Assembly (NCBI GenBank): GCA_045124055.1
Contig: JBGVKZ010000001.1
Location: forward strand, 1 to 5,945
Source: CALZKI01 sp045124055
Lineage (GTDB): Bacteria; Bacillota; Clostridia; Lachnospirales; Lachnospiraceae
DNA length: 5,945 bases
Direction of reading: 5' to 3'
The notes beneath the pieces are model-generated. The model had not been told where the DNA came from, made no database searches, and saw only the letters and a program-made list of their open reading frames with translations. The position numbers and the translations under genes are program-made. Shown here piece after piece: positions 1 to 5,466 of this stretch. Each line of letters opens with the position of its first letter. Position 1 is the first letter of the stretch.

Positions 1-156
1 GGATATTTGACCTTTGTTGATTGTTATTTTGTGGTGATTTAACAATACTTCTTATGTAGGCAGATGTCTACTGCTTTTGAAAAGCAAAAACTGTGCCACA
101 GCCTTGGCAGGCCATCGCGCAGCGATTTTGTTCAATTTGAATTTGGAGGTGAGTGA
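1..156. other. Leader region with three consecutive small hairpins, no gene seen
   Basis: No convincing coding sequence is visible here. A 13-codon open stretch runs in from the left edge and stops at 40-42, too short to assign. Three small perfect stem-loops follow one another: TGCTTT/AAAGCA (72-86), TGCCA/TGGCA (94-109) and ATCGC/GCGAT (114-126), the last followed by a short T run. They lie just ahead of the GGAGGT ribosome binding site (145-150) of the first gene, so they would be part of its 5' leader or the end of an upstream transcript. No known riboswitch class was recognised. Confidence 0.35.
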
Positions 157-501
157 TTGAATCTTTCAACATACCTGCCCATAATCATTTTATGGGTTAT
201 GATTTTTATAATATTTCGCAACAACCGCAATGTAACAATACTACGAAACATAATAAGCAAAAGAAAAAATGGAGGAAACACAGAAATGAAAGAATTGGCA
301 GCAAAGTTTATTGATAAAGAATGCTTGATTTATTCGTTTAACGGCAACCAGTATCAAGGTATCATCAAAGAGATTAGCGGTAGCGCTATGTTGGTTGAAA
401 ACGGTGGTACTATCGAAGTAATCAATTTGGATTTTGTCCTTAGAATCCGAGAATTTCCCAAAAATAAAAAGGGAAAGAAAAAATCAGTTGTACTTGATTG
501 A
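157..501 (+). CDS. Small membrane-anchored hypothetical protein with beta-rich C-terminal domain (DUF6897-like)
   Basis: This 114-residue protein begins at a TTG codon six bases after a strong GGAGGT (145-150). Residues about 6-20 (PIIILWVMIFIIF) form one hydrophobic membrane segment, followed by a basic linker rich in R, N and K. Residues 44-114 form a compact domain, beginning MKELAAKF and ending in KKKSVVLD, with alternating hydrophobic strands (IIKEISG, AMLVENGG, IEVINLDFVLRIREF). This pattern suggests a small Sm- or KOW-like barrel. From memory it resembles the DUF6897 family of Firmicutes, but that assignment is uncertain and no biochemical role is known. A second strong site, GGAGG at 271-275, sits ten bases before the in-frame ATG at 286, so a soluble 71-residue form may also be made. 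The gene ends just before a strong terminator. It lies on the presumed chromosomal side of the att scar and so is probably a resident gene, not cargo. Confidence 0.7.
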   Translation: MNLSTYLPIIILWVMIFIIFRNNRNVTILRNIISKRKNGGNTEMKELAAKFIDKECLIYSFNGNQYQGIIKEISGSAMLVENGGTIEVINLDFVLRIREFPKNKKGKKKSVVLD

Positions 502-539
502 CAAATTCCAATTTTGTCTAACTGAAAATCAAATTCAAA

Positions 540-587
540 TCCCACTACTTAATCAATGTGAAAAAGTAGTGGGATATTTTATTATTT
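540..587 (+). terminator. Rho-independent terminator of the small membrane protein gene
   Basis: A perfect 11-base-pair stem, TCCCACTACTT (540-550) with AAGTAGTGGGA (564-574), encloses a 13-base loop and is followed by the T-rich run TATTTTATTATTT. It lies 39 bases past the stop codon of the 157-501 gene, in the right place and orientation to end that transcript. Confidence 0.85.
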
Positions 588-630
588 ATGAGTCAATATT
601 TGGAAATAAAAAGCAATCATTCTAATAAGC

Positions 631-662
631 TGACCGACACTTGACCGACGTTTTTGGTGGTC
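631..662. repeat. Left GACCGAC repeat cluster with TTTTGGTGGTC box
   Basis: GACCGAC occurs at 632-638 and 643-649, eleven bases apart, and is followed by TTTTGGTGGTC (652-662) and TTGGC (669-673). A matching set in the same orientation lies at 1054-1114 on the other side of the tRNA-Lys fragment. Repeats of this size beside an attachment site are what arm-type integrase or excisionase binding sites look like, but that function is inference. A 12-base perfect palindrome, GTGGTCGACCAC (657-668), overlaps the cluster, and TGGCTAGG is repeated directly at 670-677 and 684-691. Confidence 0.5.
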
Positions 663-697
663 GACCACTTGGCTAGGCTTGACTGGCTAGGTGGAAT

Positions 698-787
698 ATG
701 CTTGTTCCCCTATCATCTGATTTGGTAAGCCGTGGGACATTCGCTACACTTCGTTACGATCATATAGGGCGTGTGCCCTATGTATAA
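698..787 (+). other. Structured non-coding stretch with a 29-codon open frame and a stem-loop
   Basis: An ATG at 698 opens 29 codons that end at TAA 785-787, giving a peptide that ends HIGRVPYV. The DNA contains the near-repeat CGCTACACTTCGTTACG and the stem-loop ATAGGGC (764-770)/GCCCTAT (775-781) with a 4-base loop. The frame has only a poor ribosome binding site, and the symmetry of the DNA is the stronger signal. The segment resembles repeated structured sequences found beside transfer or mobilization regions in Firmicutes elements (from memory, not verified). I regard it as non-coding structured DNA, possibly a remnant of another mobile element. It runs directly into the terminator at 794-840. 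Confidence 0.3.
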
Positions 788-793
788 AAATAA

Positions 794-840
794 AAAAGAT
801 GGTATTTACGAGTAAACTCGCATACCATCTTTTCATTTTT
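794..840. terminator. Bidirectional intrinsic terminator
   Basis: A 12-base-pair stem, AAAAGATGGTAT (794-805) with ATACCATCTTTT (822-833), carries an inner CGAG/CTCG stem (809-812/817-820) with a TAAA loop. It is followed by TCATTTTTATT on the plus strand and preceded by an A run that gives a T run on the minus strand, so it can stop transcription both ways. No clear gene lies immediately before it on either strand. It therefore seems to insulate the left flank from the att region. Confidence 0.8.
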
Positions 841-862
841 ATTCGCACGTCTTACTTAAGAA

Positions 863-890
863 CAAAAAAAGAACCAACCCCAAGGCTCCT
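863..890 (-). terminator. Minus-strand terminator behind the tRNA-Lys fragment
   Basis: Read on the minus strand, AGGAGCC (890-884) pairs with GGTTCTT (875-869) around an 8-base loop, using two G-U pairs, and runs into seven T residues (870-864). It lies about 25 bases beyond the 3' end of the tRNA-Lys fragment in the same orientation, as expected for the original terminator of that tRNA gene. This supports the view that sequence left of about 914 is the chromosomal flank. Confidence 0.6.
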
Positions 891-914
891 ACGTCCTCAA
901 AATCAGTCCCTCAA

Positions 915-957
915 GTGCGCCTCCAGGGGTTCGAACCCTGGACACCCTGATTAAGAG
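915..957 (-). other. tRNA-Lys(CUU) 3'-half fragment, probable attachment site (att) of the integrated element
   Basis: On the minus strand this 43-base segment reads as tRNA positions 32 to about 74: anticodon loop CTCTTAA (anticodon CTT), stem half TCAGG, five variable bases GTGTC, a perfect T arm CAGGG-TTCGAAC-CCCTG, acceptor 3' strand GAGGCGC, discriminator A and one C. The bases to its 5' side (AGTCC) cannot pair with TCAGG, and no D arm or 5' acceptor GCGCCTC is present, so the gene is not functional. Tyrosine recombinases commonly cross over in a tRNA anticodon loop and leave a 3'-half duplicate at one end of the element. The full-length integrase at 1789-2979 is the likely agent. The element would then extend to the right, and an intact tRNA-Lys should lie at its other end. 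An encoded CCA is absent here (CTT follows the discriminator). Confidence 0.75.
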
Positions 958-1053
958 GGACTTAGTGATTCAAAACAAGGTTAATTTTCCCCGAGTCACC
1001 TGCCGACGATGTCCTAATCAAGTGGATTATATATGTAAGTTGTTGTTTCTAGG

Positions 1054-1114
1054 TTGACCGACAGACCGACCGATGCAATTAGTTAGAATAGTTTTGGCGG
1101 TCAGTTTGTTGGCT
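1054..1114. repeat. Right GACCGAC repeat cluster with TTTTGGCGGTC box
   Basis: TTGACCGAC (1054-1062) is followed by GACCGACCGA (1064-1073), then by TTTTGGCGGTC (1092-1102) and TTGGC (1109-1113). The order and orientation match the left cluster at 631-673, with wider spacing. It lies about 100 bases inside the presumed element from the att scar, a usual distance for arm sites bound by the N-terminal domain of a tyrosine integrase. That role is inference. Confidence 0.45.
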
Positions 1115-1165
1115 ACAGTGTATTATCTTTTATTCAACCTTTCGATAATTATACTTTGAAGTTAG

Positions 1166-1194
1166 TTGACTGGAAATAGGAAATAAAATAGACT
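1166..1194 (+). promoter_or_regulatory. Probable sigma-A promoter of the GNAT gene
   Basis: TTGACT (1166-1171) and TAGACT (1189-1194) are separated by 17 bases, giving a good -35 and a modest -10 box. The predicted start would leave a leader of roughly 35 bases before the ATG at 1237. The 41 bases beginning here match 30 of 41 bases at the promoter of the zinc-ribbon gene (5438-5478), which supports both calls. Confidence 0.5.
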
Positions 1195-1236
1195 GTAGGG
1201 AGAAGTATAAATTTTAATTTGATGAAGGTTTGAACT

Positions 1237-1692
1237 ATGATGATTGAATATAGAAAAGCAGACATAGCAGATGCAGAATTGCTAATTAGCATTTATAATT
1301 CTGCGTTTTATAGTGATTATATTAAATATGGCGAATGTCCTGCGTATGGACAGACAAAAGAAATGATGGAGAAATCCATACTTAATTATCCCAAGTTTAT
1401 TATTCTCTATGATAGCAAACCAGTGGGCTGTGTCTCTTTTAAAAAAGTAGAAGTGGGTATATATGAAGTTGGCTGTTTGTGTGTTATTCCAGAGTATCAA
1501 GGTAAAGGAATTGGAACACAAGCAATTAATTTTATAACATCATACTGCGATGATTGGGATAAATTTACATTAGTCACGCCCGTAGACAAAAAAGAAAATG
1601 TAAAGTTTTATACAGAAAAATGTGGATTTGATATAGTCGCTACTGAAATGGATGGAAACGTTAAAGTAGCACGATTTGTTTTAAGGAGATAA
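1237..1692 (+). CDS. GNAT family N-acetyltransferase
   Basis: This is a 151-residue single-domain acetyltransferase of the Gcn5-related superfamily, which moves an acetyl group from acetyl-CoA to an amine in the cytoplasm. The acetyl-CoA binding motif A is clear at residues 79-97 (VGCLCVIPEYQGKGIGTQAI), with the pyrophosphate loop QGKGIG at 88-93. The motif B region NVKFYTEKCGF (121-131) supplies the usual N, F and Y positions. Length is normal for the family, and the substrate cannot be told from sequence. AAGG (1225-1228) lies eight bases before the first of two adjacent ATG codons, so 1237 is preferred to 1240. The gene stands alone between the att scar and the convergent integrase gene, a usual place for cargo, and shares a bidirectional terminator with the integrase. 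Small GNATs of this kind can be resistance or toxin-type enzymes, but no partner antitoxin gene is seen. Confidence 0.85.
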   Translation: MMIEYRKADIADAELLISIYNSAFYSDYIKYGECPAYGQTKEMMEKSILNYPKFIILYDSKPVGCVSFKKVEVGIYEVGCLCVIPEYQGKGIGTQAINFITSYCDDWDKFTLVTPVDKKENVKFYTEKCGFDIVATEMDGNVKVARFVLRR

Positions 1693-1744
1693 ATTTATAC
1701 TTGCAGCACTTGAAAAATTCAGTTTGACGAAGCGACAAATTATC

Positions 1745-1799
1745 AAAAAAAAGAAAGTAGGAAAACCATTATTGGTCTTCCTACTTTTCTAATTATTTA
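1745..1799. terminator. Shared convergent terminator between GNAT and integrase genes
   Basis: A 10-base-pair stem (1754-1763 with 1778-1787) is extended by ACCA/TGGT (1765-1768/1773-1776) across one non-Watson-Crick position. That position is G-U in the minus-strand RNA and A-C in the plus-strand RNA. The minus strand then enters eight T residues (complement of 1745-1752), an excellent terminator for the integrase transcript. The plus strand continues TTTTCTAATTATTT, a weaker stop for the GNAT gene. The last codons of the integrase gene lie within it. Confidence 0.8.
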
Positions 1800-2979
1800 C
1801 AGCTGGTGACAAGATGTTTTCAATGATATCTACTGTCTCTTGTTCCATATTTTTTGTTAAATGGGTATAAATATCGAATGTGATTTGTATATCTGAATGT
1901 CCGGCACGATTGCTGACTGCCTTTATATTAGCTCCAGCTTCCAATTGAAGTGTGATTCCTGTATGACGAAGTCCGTGTAGACTGATTGGTGGTAGTCCAG
2001 CTTCTTCCAATGTTCTTTTATATTTTCTGTAAAAACTTTTAGGTATCCAAGGTTTGCCATTGTTCATGAAGATGACTCGTTGAGAGTCTACAAAATCAGG
2101 ATTTTTTAGTTTATATTCTTTGTATCTGATATTTTCTTTACGAAGCAAACGCATAGTATTATCTGTTAATTTAATGGTACGTATGCTGGAGAGTGATTTT
2201 GGAGTAGTCATTTCAAGAACATCATTTGCTCCTTCCACCCAGTTATTTCTCACTTTTATAGTACCTTTATCGAAATCTACATCTTGCCAGGTCAAGCCAA
2301 GAGCCTCTCCCCTGCGAAGAGTTCCATCCAGAATTAAGGAATACCAAGCTTCTTGTGGTGTGCCTTTTACAAAAGAAAGAAGTTGTTGTACCTGTTCTTT
2401 AGAAAAGACAACTGTTTTTTCTTCATCAAGATTTTTTGTGGCTCTTGGAATTCTTGTTCCTGTTACTGGATTTAAAGAAATATATTTTAACATCATTGCT
2501 TTTCTTAAGATTGCACTCAAATCTCTTCTAATTCCAACAACACTTTCTCGTGCTAATGGTTTGTCACTTAATGGACTTTTTACTAGAAATATATCGTTAA
2601 TGAACTCTTGAATTACAGATGTAGATAGTTTTTGCAATTCGTATGAACCAAGGTTTTTACAAATATATTTACAGTTTTGCAAATAGTCTTTGTAGGTAGT
2701 TGCTTTTACATGTGGTTTACAGTAGAGGGGTAGATACTCTGTATATATGAAATCTTGTAGCGTTCTATGGTTTGGTTCTGTGAAAGTGCCTAATGTATAT
2801 TCTGCGATAGACTGATGCATCAAAATTTCTGCTTCTTCTAAAGTGTCAGCACGAAGATATATTTCTTTCTTTTTGTTTTTATAGTCTCTGCCAAGATACA
2901 AAATAATTTGGTAGAAAGATAGTTCACCATTTGCATTATATCTAGGTCGTATTCTTCCCGTTGGAGTTGTTTTTTTCAT
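1789..2979 (-). CDS. int: Tyrosine recombinase, integrase of the mobile element
   Basis: This 396-residue site-specific recombinase would insert and excise the element at its att site. Residues about 8-64 form an N-terminal arm-binding domain (GELSFYQIILYLGR...), 72-165 the SAM-like core-binding domain, and 190-390 the catalytic domain. Catalytic residues are visible: R222 in GTLRRGEALGL, K261 in TPKS, H335 and R338 in HGLRHTG, H361 in GHSDIQ, and the nucleophile Y371 in DIYTH. Length and layout match integrases of Tn916-like and Gram-positive phage elements, and nothing is missing. AAGGAGGT lies six bases before the ATG at 2979. The gene is the last of the minus-strand block and is transcribed toward the tRNA-Lys scar about 830 bases away, its likely target. 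A strong terminator follows. A stem-loop at 3021-3070 lies in its leader. No excisionase gene was recognised in the window. Confidence 0.95.
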   Translation of the reverse strand: MKKTTPTGRIRPRYNANGELSFYQIILYLGRDYKNKKKEIYLRADTLEEAEILMHQSIAEYTLGTFTEPNHRTLQDFIYTEYLPLYCKPHVKATTYKDYLQNCKYICKNLGSYELQKLSTSVIQEFINDIFLVKSPLSDKPLARESVVGIRRDLSAILRKAMMLKYISLNPVTGTRIPRATKNLDEEKTVVFSKEQVQQLLSFVKGTPQEAWYSLILDGTLRRGEALGLTWQDVDFDKGTIKVRNNWVEGANDVLEMTTPKSLSSIRTIKLTDNTMRLLRKENIRYKEYKLKNPDFVDSQRVIFMNNGKPWIPKSFYRKYKRTLEEAGLPPISLHGLRHTGITLQLEAGANIKAVSNRAGHSDIQITFDIYTHLTKNMEQETVDIIENILSPAVNN

Positions 2980-3020
2980 AAGATTACCTCCTTTTGTGTT
3001 TTATTTTAGAAAACAATGTT

Positions 3021-3070
3021 CTTTTGTTCCTGTAGTCTTCCAAAAGAAGAAGACCACAAGAACAGCAAAG
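3021..3070 (-). other. Stem-loop between helicase stop and integrase start
   Basis: A 15-base-pair stem (3026-3040 with 3049-3063) has an 8-base loop. Both non-Watson-Crick positions are G-U in the minus-strand RNA but A-C in the plus-strand RNA, so it fits a structure in the integrase mRNA. CTTT/AAAG (3021-3024/3067-3070) may extend it. No T run follows at once, so it is a poor classical terminator. It could be a weak terminator or attenuator for the helicase transcript, an RNA-stability element, or a control of integrase expression. Confidence 0.5.
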
Positions 3071-3076
3071 AAAAGA

Positions 3077-3907
3077 TTATTTGAACGTGATACCTTTAAG
3101 ACCTCTATCACCACCACTTTTTGATACGTCAAAAGGAATATCTAATTTCTGCAAAGATTGTTTTAATTCTGCTGCAAATTCTTTGTCAGAAAGAATAGGT
3201 GCTAAATTATTTTTGGTGCACCAGATTCTAAATTCTTGACGCAGTTCGTTGTAGGTAAGACGTTGGTCTGTGTCAGCTACAATGCGTTCTTTTGCAAATT
3301 CAAATGTAGGAAATTCTGAAGTAATCATATCCAGAAGAATTTTTTGTGATTTTTCTTCGTAGCTGAATTTCCAAGAATTTTCTTTCAAACGAATGAATCC
3401 TTCAATAGCACGATTGAGTATGCCAGATTGTTCTGCCAAAAGCTTATTAAGCATATCTTTGTCAGCTTTATCAGCTGAAAAATGATTGTTAAATGGTAGA
3501 ATCAAAAGTCTTCTTACTGTGGCGTGGTCAGGGATTTTGTCAATTCTAGGGAACGTATTGGTTGCCATAATCAATTTTAATTTTGGAATAAATGAGTAAT
3601 TACGACCACCCTTGATTTCTGCACTAGTTGGATCTCCTGTCACGATTTGCTTGACAGCTCCTCGCATCAATTCAGACATTACCATATCAGACTCACCTTC
3701 ATATATAATGTTTAGTCTTTTGTCCGCAATGAAATGACGTGAAAAAGCTTTGCTATTAATTTCATTTACAGAGATATTTGATATATTATGTAAACCCACG
3801 AAGGAACTTAGAAGAGACAGGTAAGTTGATTTTCCGTTGGCACCGTATCCACTTATTGTGATAAACTTCTCGCACTTTGTGTAGATTGACAAGACATAGC
3901 CGAGCAA
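3077..3907 (-). CDS. N-terminally truncated SF3 helicase of the P4/D5 primase-helicase family, probably a broken gene
   Basis: The 276 residues are the ATPase and C-terminal part of a phage/plasmid P4- or D5-type replication protein, which normally primes and unwinds DNA at the element's origin. Walker A is GYGANGKST (20-28), Walker B lies around LNIIYEGESD (65-74), sensor 1 is KLKLIMATN (109-117), and arginine-finger candidates are R132/R133. Residues about 212-250 look like the D5-type winged helix. Full proteins are usually about 450-800 residues, with a primase or linker region before Walker A that is absent here. The only early start is a TTG at 3907, directly after an in-frame TAA and with a weak AAGG before it. 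The first residues (LLGYVLSIYTKCEKF) are interior family sequence. The frame overlaps the DUF1643 gene by 55 bases in another frame. I infer a deletion that joined the two genes. The remnant might be translated by reinitiation, but it lacks the domain needed for full replication function. Confidence 0.8.
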   Translation of the reverse strand: MLGYVLSIYTKCEKFITISGYGANGKSTYLSLLSSFVGLHNISNISVNEINSKAFSRHFIADKRLNIIYEGESDMVMSELMRGAVKQIVTGDPTSAEIKGGRNYSFIPKLKLIMATNTFPRIDKIPDHATVRRLLILPFNNHFSADKADKDMLNKLLAEQSGILNRAIEGFIRLKENSWKFSYEEKSQKILLDMITSEFPTFEFAKERIVADTDQRLTYNELRQEFRIWCTKNNLAPILSDKEFAAELKQSLQKLDIPFDVSKSGGDRGLKGITFK

Positions 3908-4398
3908 TTACCTTTTATAGGGAGTCCGTCGCAGGTGAATTGATAGCATTTAGCCGTTGGGTGTAGTTGAGTATGCATTTCCAAGATACGTTCTTTGGCA
4001 GTGATTGCTGCTTTATTTTTCGTCATTGAATTTCCCCAAGCTACTATGAAGATGTATTCTTCGAAGTCATCCTGTTTCATTAGGTTTTCGATGTATGTTA
4101 GATTTTCTTCATCCACAACAGCATCACGACAACTCATCTTACTTCCTTTTACAATCTTGCTGAACAGGTTAATGACTTTTACAGATGAGATTTGCAAATC
4201 GTTCATTAAGTGATTAGTCATGTGCATGGCTGTGCTGTCCATACGAAACAAGTCCTGACCAGAAAAAGAGGGATAAAGCATTAGTACAATGGCTTTATCC
4301 CCCTCTACATCTTCCAGAGTTCTTATGACTTCATAGTTATGTGTGCCGTCATCTGAATTGATGATGGTAGTGGTAAGTTTACTGGTGTATGTCTTCAT
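3853..4398 (-). CDS. DUF1643 family protein with a replaced C-terminus
   Basis: This 181-residue protein shows the DUF1643 signature: AIVLMLYPSFSGQD (36-49, usually LMLNPS), KVINLF (74-79) and IFIVAWGNSMTKN (116-128). The family's function is unknown, and it is frequent in phages and integrative elements. Family members usually end shortly after a GxP-HPL-type motif. Here the sequence reaches DGLPIKGN (157-164) and then continues for 17 residues (165-181) that come from helicase DNA read out of frame, so the natural C-terminus has been lost. The ATG at 4398 follows the TAA of the DUF5688 gene with no gap, and GGAGGT lies within the end of that gene, which indicates translational coupling. Whether the altered protein folds is unknown. 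The N-terminal 160 residues look well conserved. Confidence 0.8.
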   Translation of the reverse strand: MKTYTSKLTTTIINSDDGTHNYEVIRTLEDVEGDKAIVLMLYPSFSGQDLFRMDSTAMHMTNHLMNDLQISSVKVINLFSKIVKGSKMSCRDAVVDEENLTYIENLMKQDDFEEYIFIVAWGNSMTKNKAAITAKERILEMHTQLHPTAKCYQFTCDGLPIKGNCSAMSCQSTQSARSLSQ

Positions 4399-5343
4399 TT
4401 ATTCCATTACCTCCGATTTTTCAAATATTCTAACGATATTGCTTTCTTTTTCGTAGATATAGATATTTTCATTACTTAGTATTTCTTGTGGTGCAACACT
4501 TGTTTCATTTACAGATTTTACCATTTCCCACAACTCCAGAATGGATGTGTTATCTTCAGGATAAGGGATTAGGATGACTTCTTTTGTGCTACTTGGGAGA
4601 ATTAAAAGCTTAGTACTATCAGGATAGTAGTCCTCAAGAGCTTTTTTGAAGACTTCCGGAAACATCAAAGCTGATGAACCAAGGAAACCAGATTTATCCA
4701 TTACGGTTAGCATCACTTCAGAGTTGTTGACATCTATGAGGTTTGTGATTTCTTCAGGATGTTTGTCTGATGGAAGTATATTCAACACTGCTTCGTAGAG
4801 AGTGAGTACTGTATATTCATTTTCATTTTTGCTGTTTTCTATTGCCTGTGTGTATAATTCTTCTTCTGTGATATTCCAGTGGCTCATCACACAGTTATTG
4901 ATGGTGAAAGCAAAGTTTGAATGTATTTCATCAGAAAAGATGATTTTGTAGACAATGGCTAAATCCAAAAATTTTCTGTGTGGTATTCTTCTTAGATAGT
5001 CTTTGTTTTGAGAGTAGTTGATGACAGCAGGAAAAATCCTGTCTTTGTTTTCTTCGTAGTGAAAAAGATGTCTGGTTTCATTTTCGACAATATCTGTAGG
5101 TGAAGAGTGAAGAACATCCAATATTTGATTTGCGATTTCTTCAATGGATGTTCCTGAATTGAAACTTTCAAAATAGGATTCCAGATAGACCACAGGGGAA
5201 ACAGATTTGTTTTTTAGACAGATGGCATCCAAGTAGACGTTGTTGTTTTTTAGTTGTTTTCTGAATACCAATTCTTCTGATTGTTCTTTCAAAACAGAAG
5301 TCAGAAGTTGTTTGTATTCTTCGTAGTTTGTTTTTGAATTCAT
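4399..5343 (-). CDS. DUF5688 family protein
   Basis: The product is a 314-residue soluble protein of unknown function. It has no membrane segment or signal peptide. Recognisable DUF5688-type segments are SPVVYLESYFESFNSGTSIEEIA (49-71), the RRIPHRKFLDLAIVYKI stretch (118-134), SGFLGSSALMFPEVF (218-232), LLILPSSTKEVILIPYP (246-262) and the end region LWEMVKSVNETSVAPQEILSNENIYIY (271-297). The family occurs widely in Lachnospiraceae mobile elements, but its biochemical activity is not known to me. I place the start at the ATG at 5343 because GGAGGT lies seven bases upstream. An in-frame ATG at 5358 overlaps that site and would add five residues (MEVNH). The gene heads the minus-strand block and is directly coupled to the DUF1643 gene. 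A 16-base palindrome at 5365-5380 lies just upstream and may control it. Confidence 0.8.
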   Translation of the reverse strand: MNSKTNYEEYKQLLTSVLKEQSEELVFRKQLKNNNVYLDAICLKNKSVSPVVYLESYFESFNSGTSIEEIANQILDVLHSSPTDIVENETRHLFHYEENKDRIFPAVINYSQNKDYLRRIPHRKFLDLAIVYKIIFSDEIHSNFAFTINNCVMSHWNITEEELYTQAIENSKNENEYTVLTLYEAVLNILPSDKHPEEITNLIDVNNSEVMLTVMDKSGFLGSSALMFPEVFKKALEDYYPDSTKLLILPSSTKEVILIPYPEDNTSILELWEMVKSVNETSVAPQEILSNENIYIYEKESNIVRIFEKSEVME

Positions 5344-5364
5344 ATGATTTACCTCCATATTTTT

Positions 5365-5380
5365 TGTAATAATTATTACA
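5365..5380. promoter_or_regulatory. Perfect 16-base palindrome, candidate operator upstream of DUF5688
   Basis: TGTAATAATTATTACA is perfectly self-complementary and ends nine bases before the ribosome binding site of the DUF5688 gene. Its form (TGTAAT near one end, ATTACA at the other) is that of a dimeric helix-turn-helix repressor site. AT-rich palindromes can arise by chance, and no cognate repressor is encoded in the window. Confidence 0.4.
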
Positions 5381-5437
5381 TAATAAGAATATATGGATGG
5401 AATTTGAGTAGATACGGTTTTGGATTTAGTGTTTTAT

Positions 5438-5466
5438 TTGACTGGATATGTGAAAGAGATTAGAAT
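5438..5466 (+). promoter_or_regulatory. Sigma-A promoter of the zinc-ribbon gene
   Basis: TTGACT (5438-5443) and TAGAAT (5461-5466) each match the sigma-A consensus at five of six positions, with the ideal 17-base spacing. Transcription would start near 5473, giving a leader of about 60 bases. The first 41 bases match the GNAT promoter region (1166-1206) at 30 positions. Confidence 0.7.

Noticed and set aside
434..625. Plus-strand 63-codon open frame overlapping the first gene
   Set aside because: It overlaps the end of the small membrane protein gene and runs through the terminator hairpin, so it is an out-of-frame shadow.
915..1030. A functional complete tRNA gene
   Set aside because: The T arm, anticodon loop and acceptor 3' strand fit tRNA-Lys, but the upstream bases give no anticodon-stem partner, D arm or 5' acceptor strand.
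631..1073. CRISPR-like array from the GACCGAC repeats
   Set aside because: Repeats are only seven to nine bases with irregular spacing and no spacer pattern. No cas genes are present.
1282..1521. Minus-strand open frame inside the GNAT gene
   Set aside because: Antisense shadow of a clear acetyltransferase with all family motifs.
2120..2611. Plus-strand 163-codon open frame
   Set aside because: It lies wholly inside the integrase gene on the opposite strand and shows no recognisable domain or ribosome binding site.
3853..3912. Programmed ribosomal frameshift joining DUF1643 to the helicase
   Set aside because: The helicase frame has a TAA immediately before 3907, and no good slippery heptamer is seen in the 55-base overlap. 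A deletion junction explains the sequence more simply.
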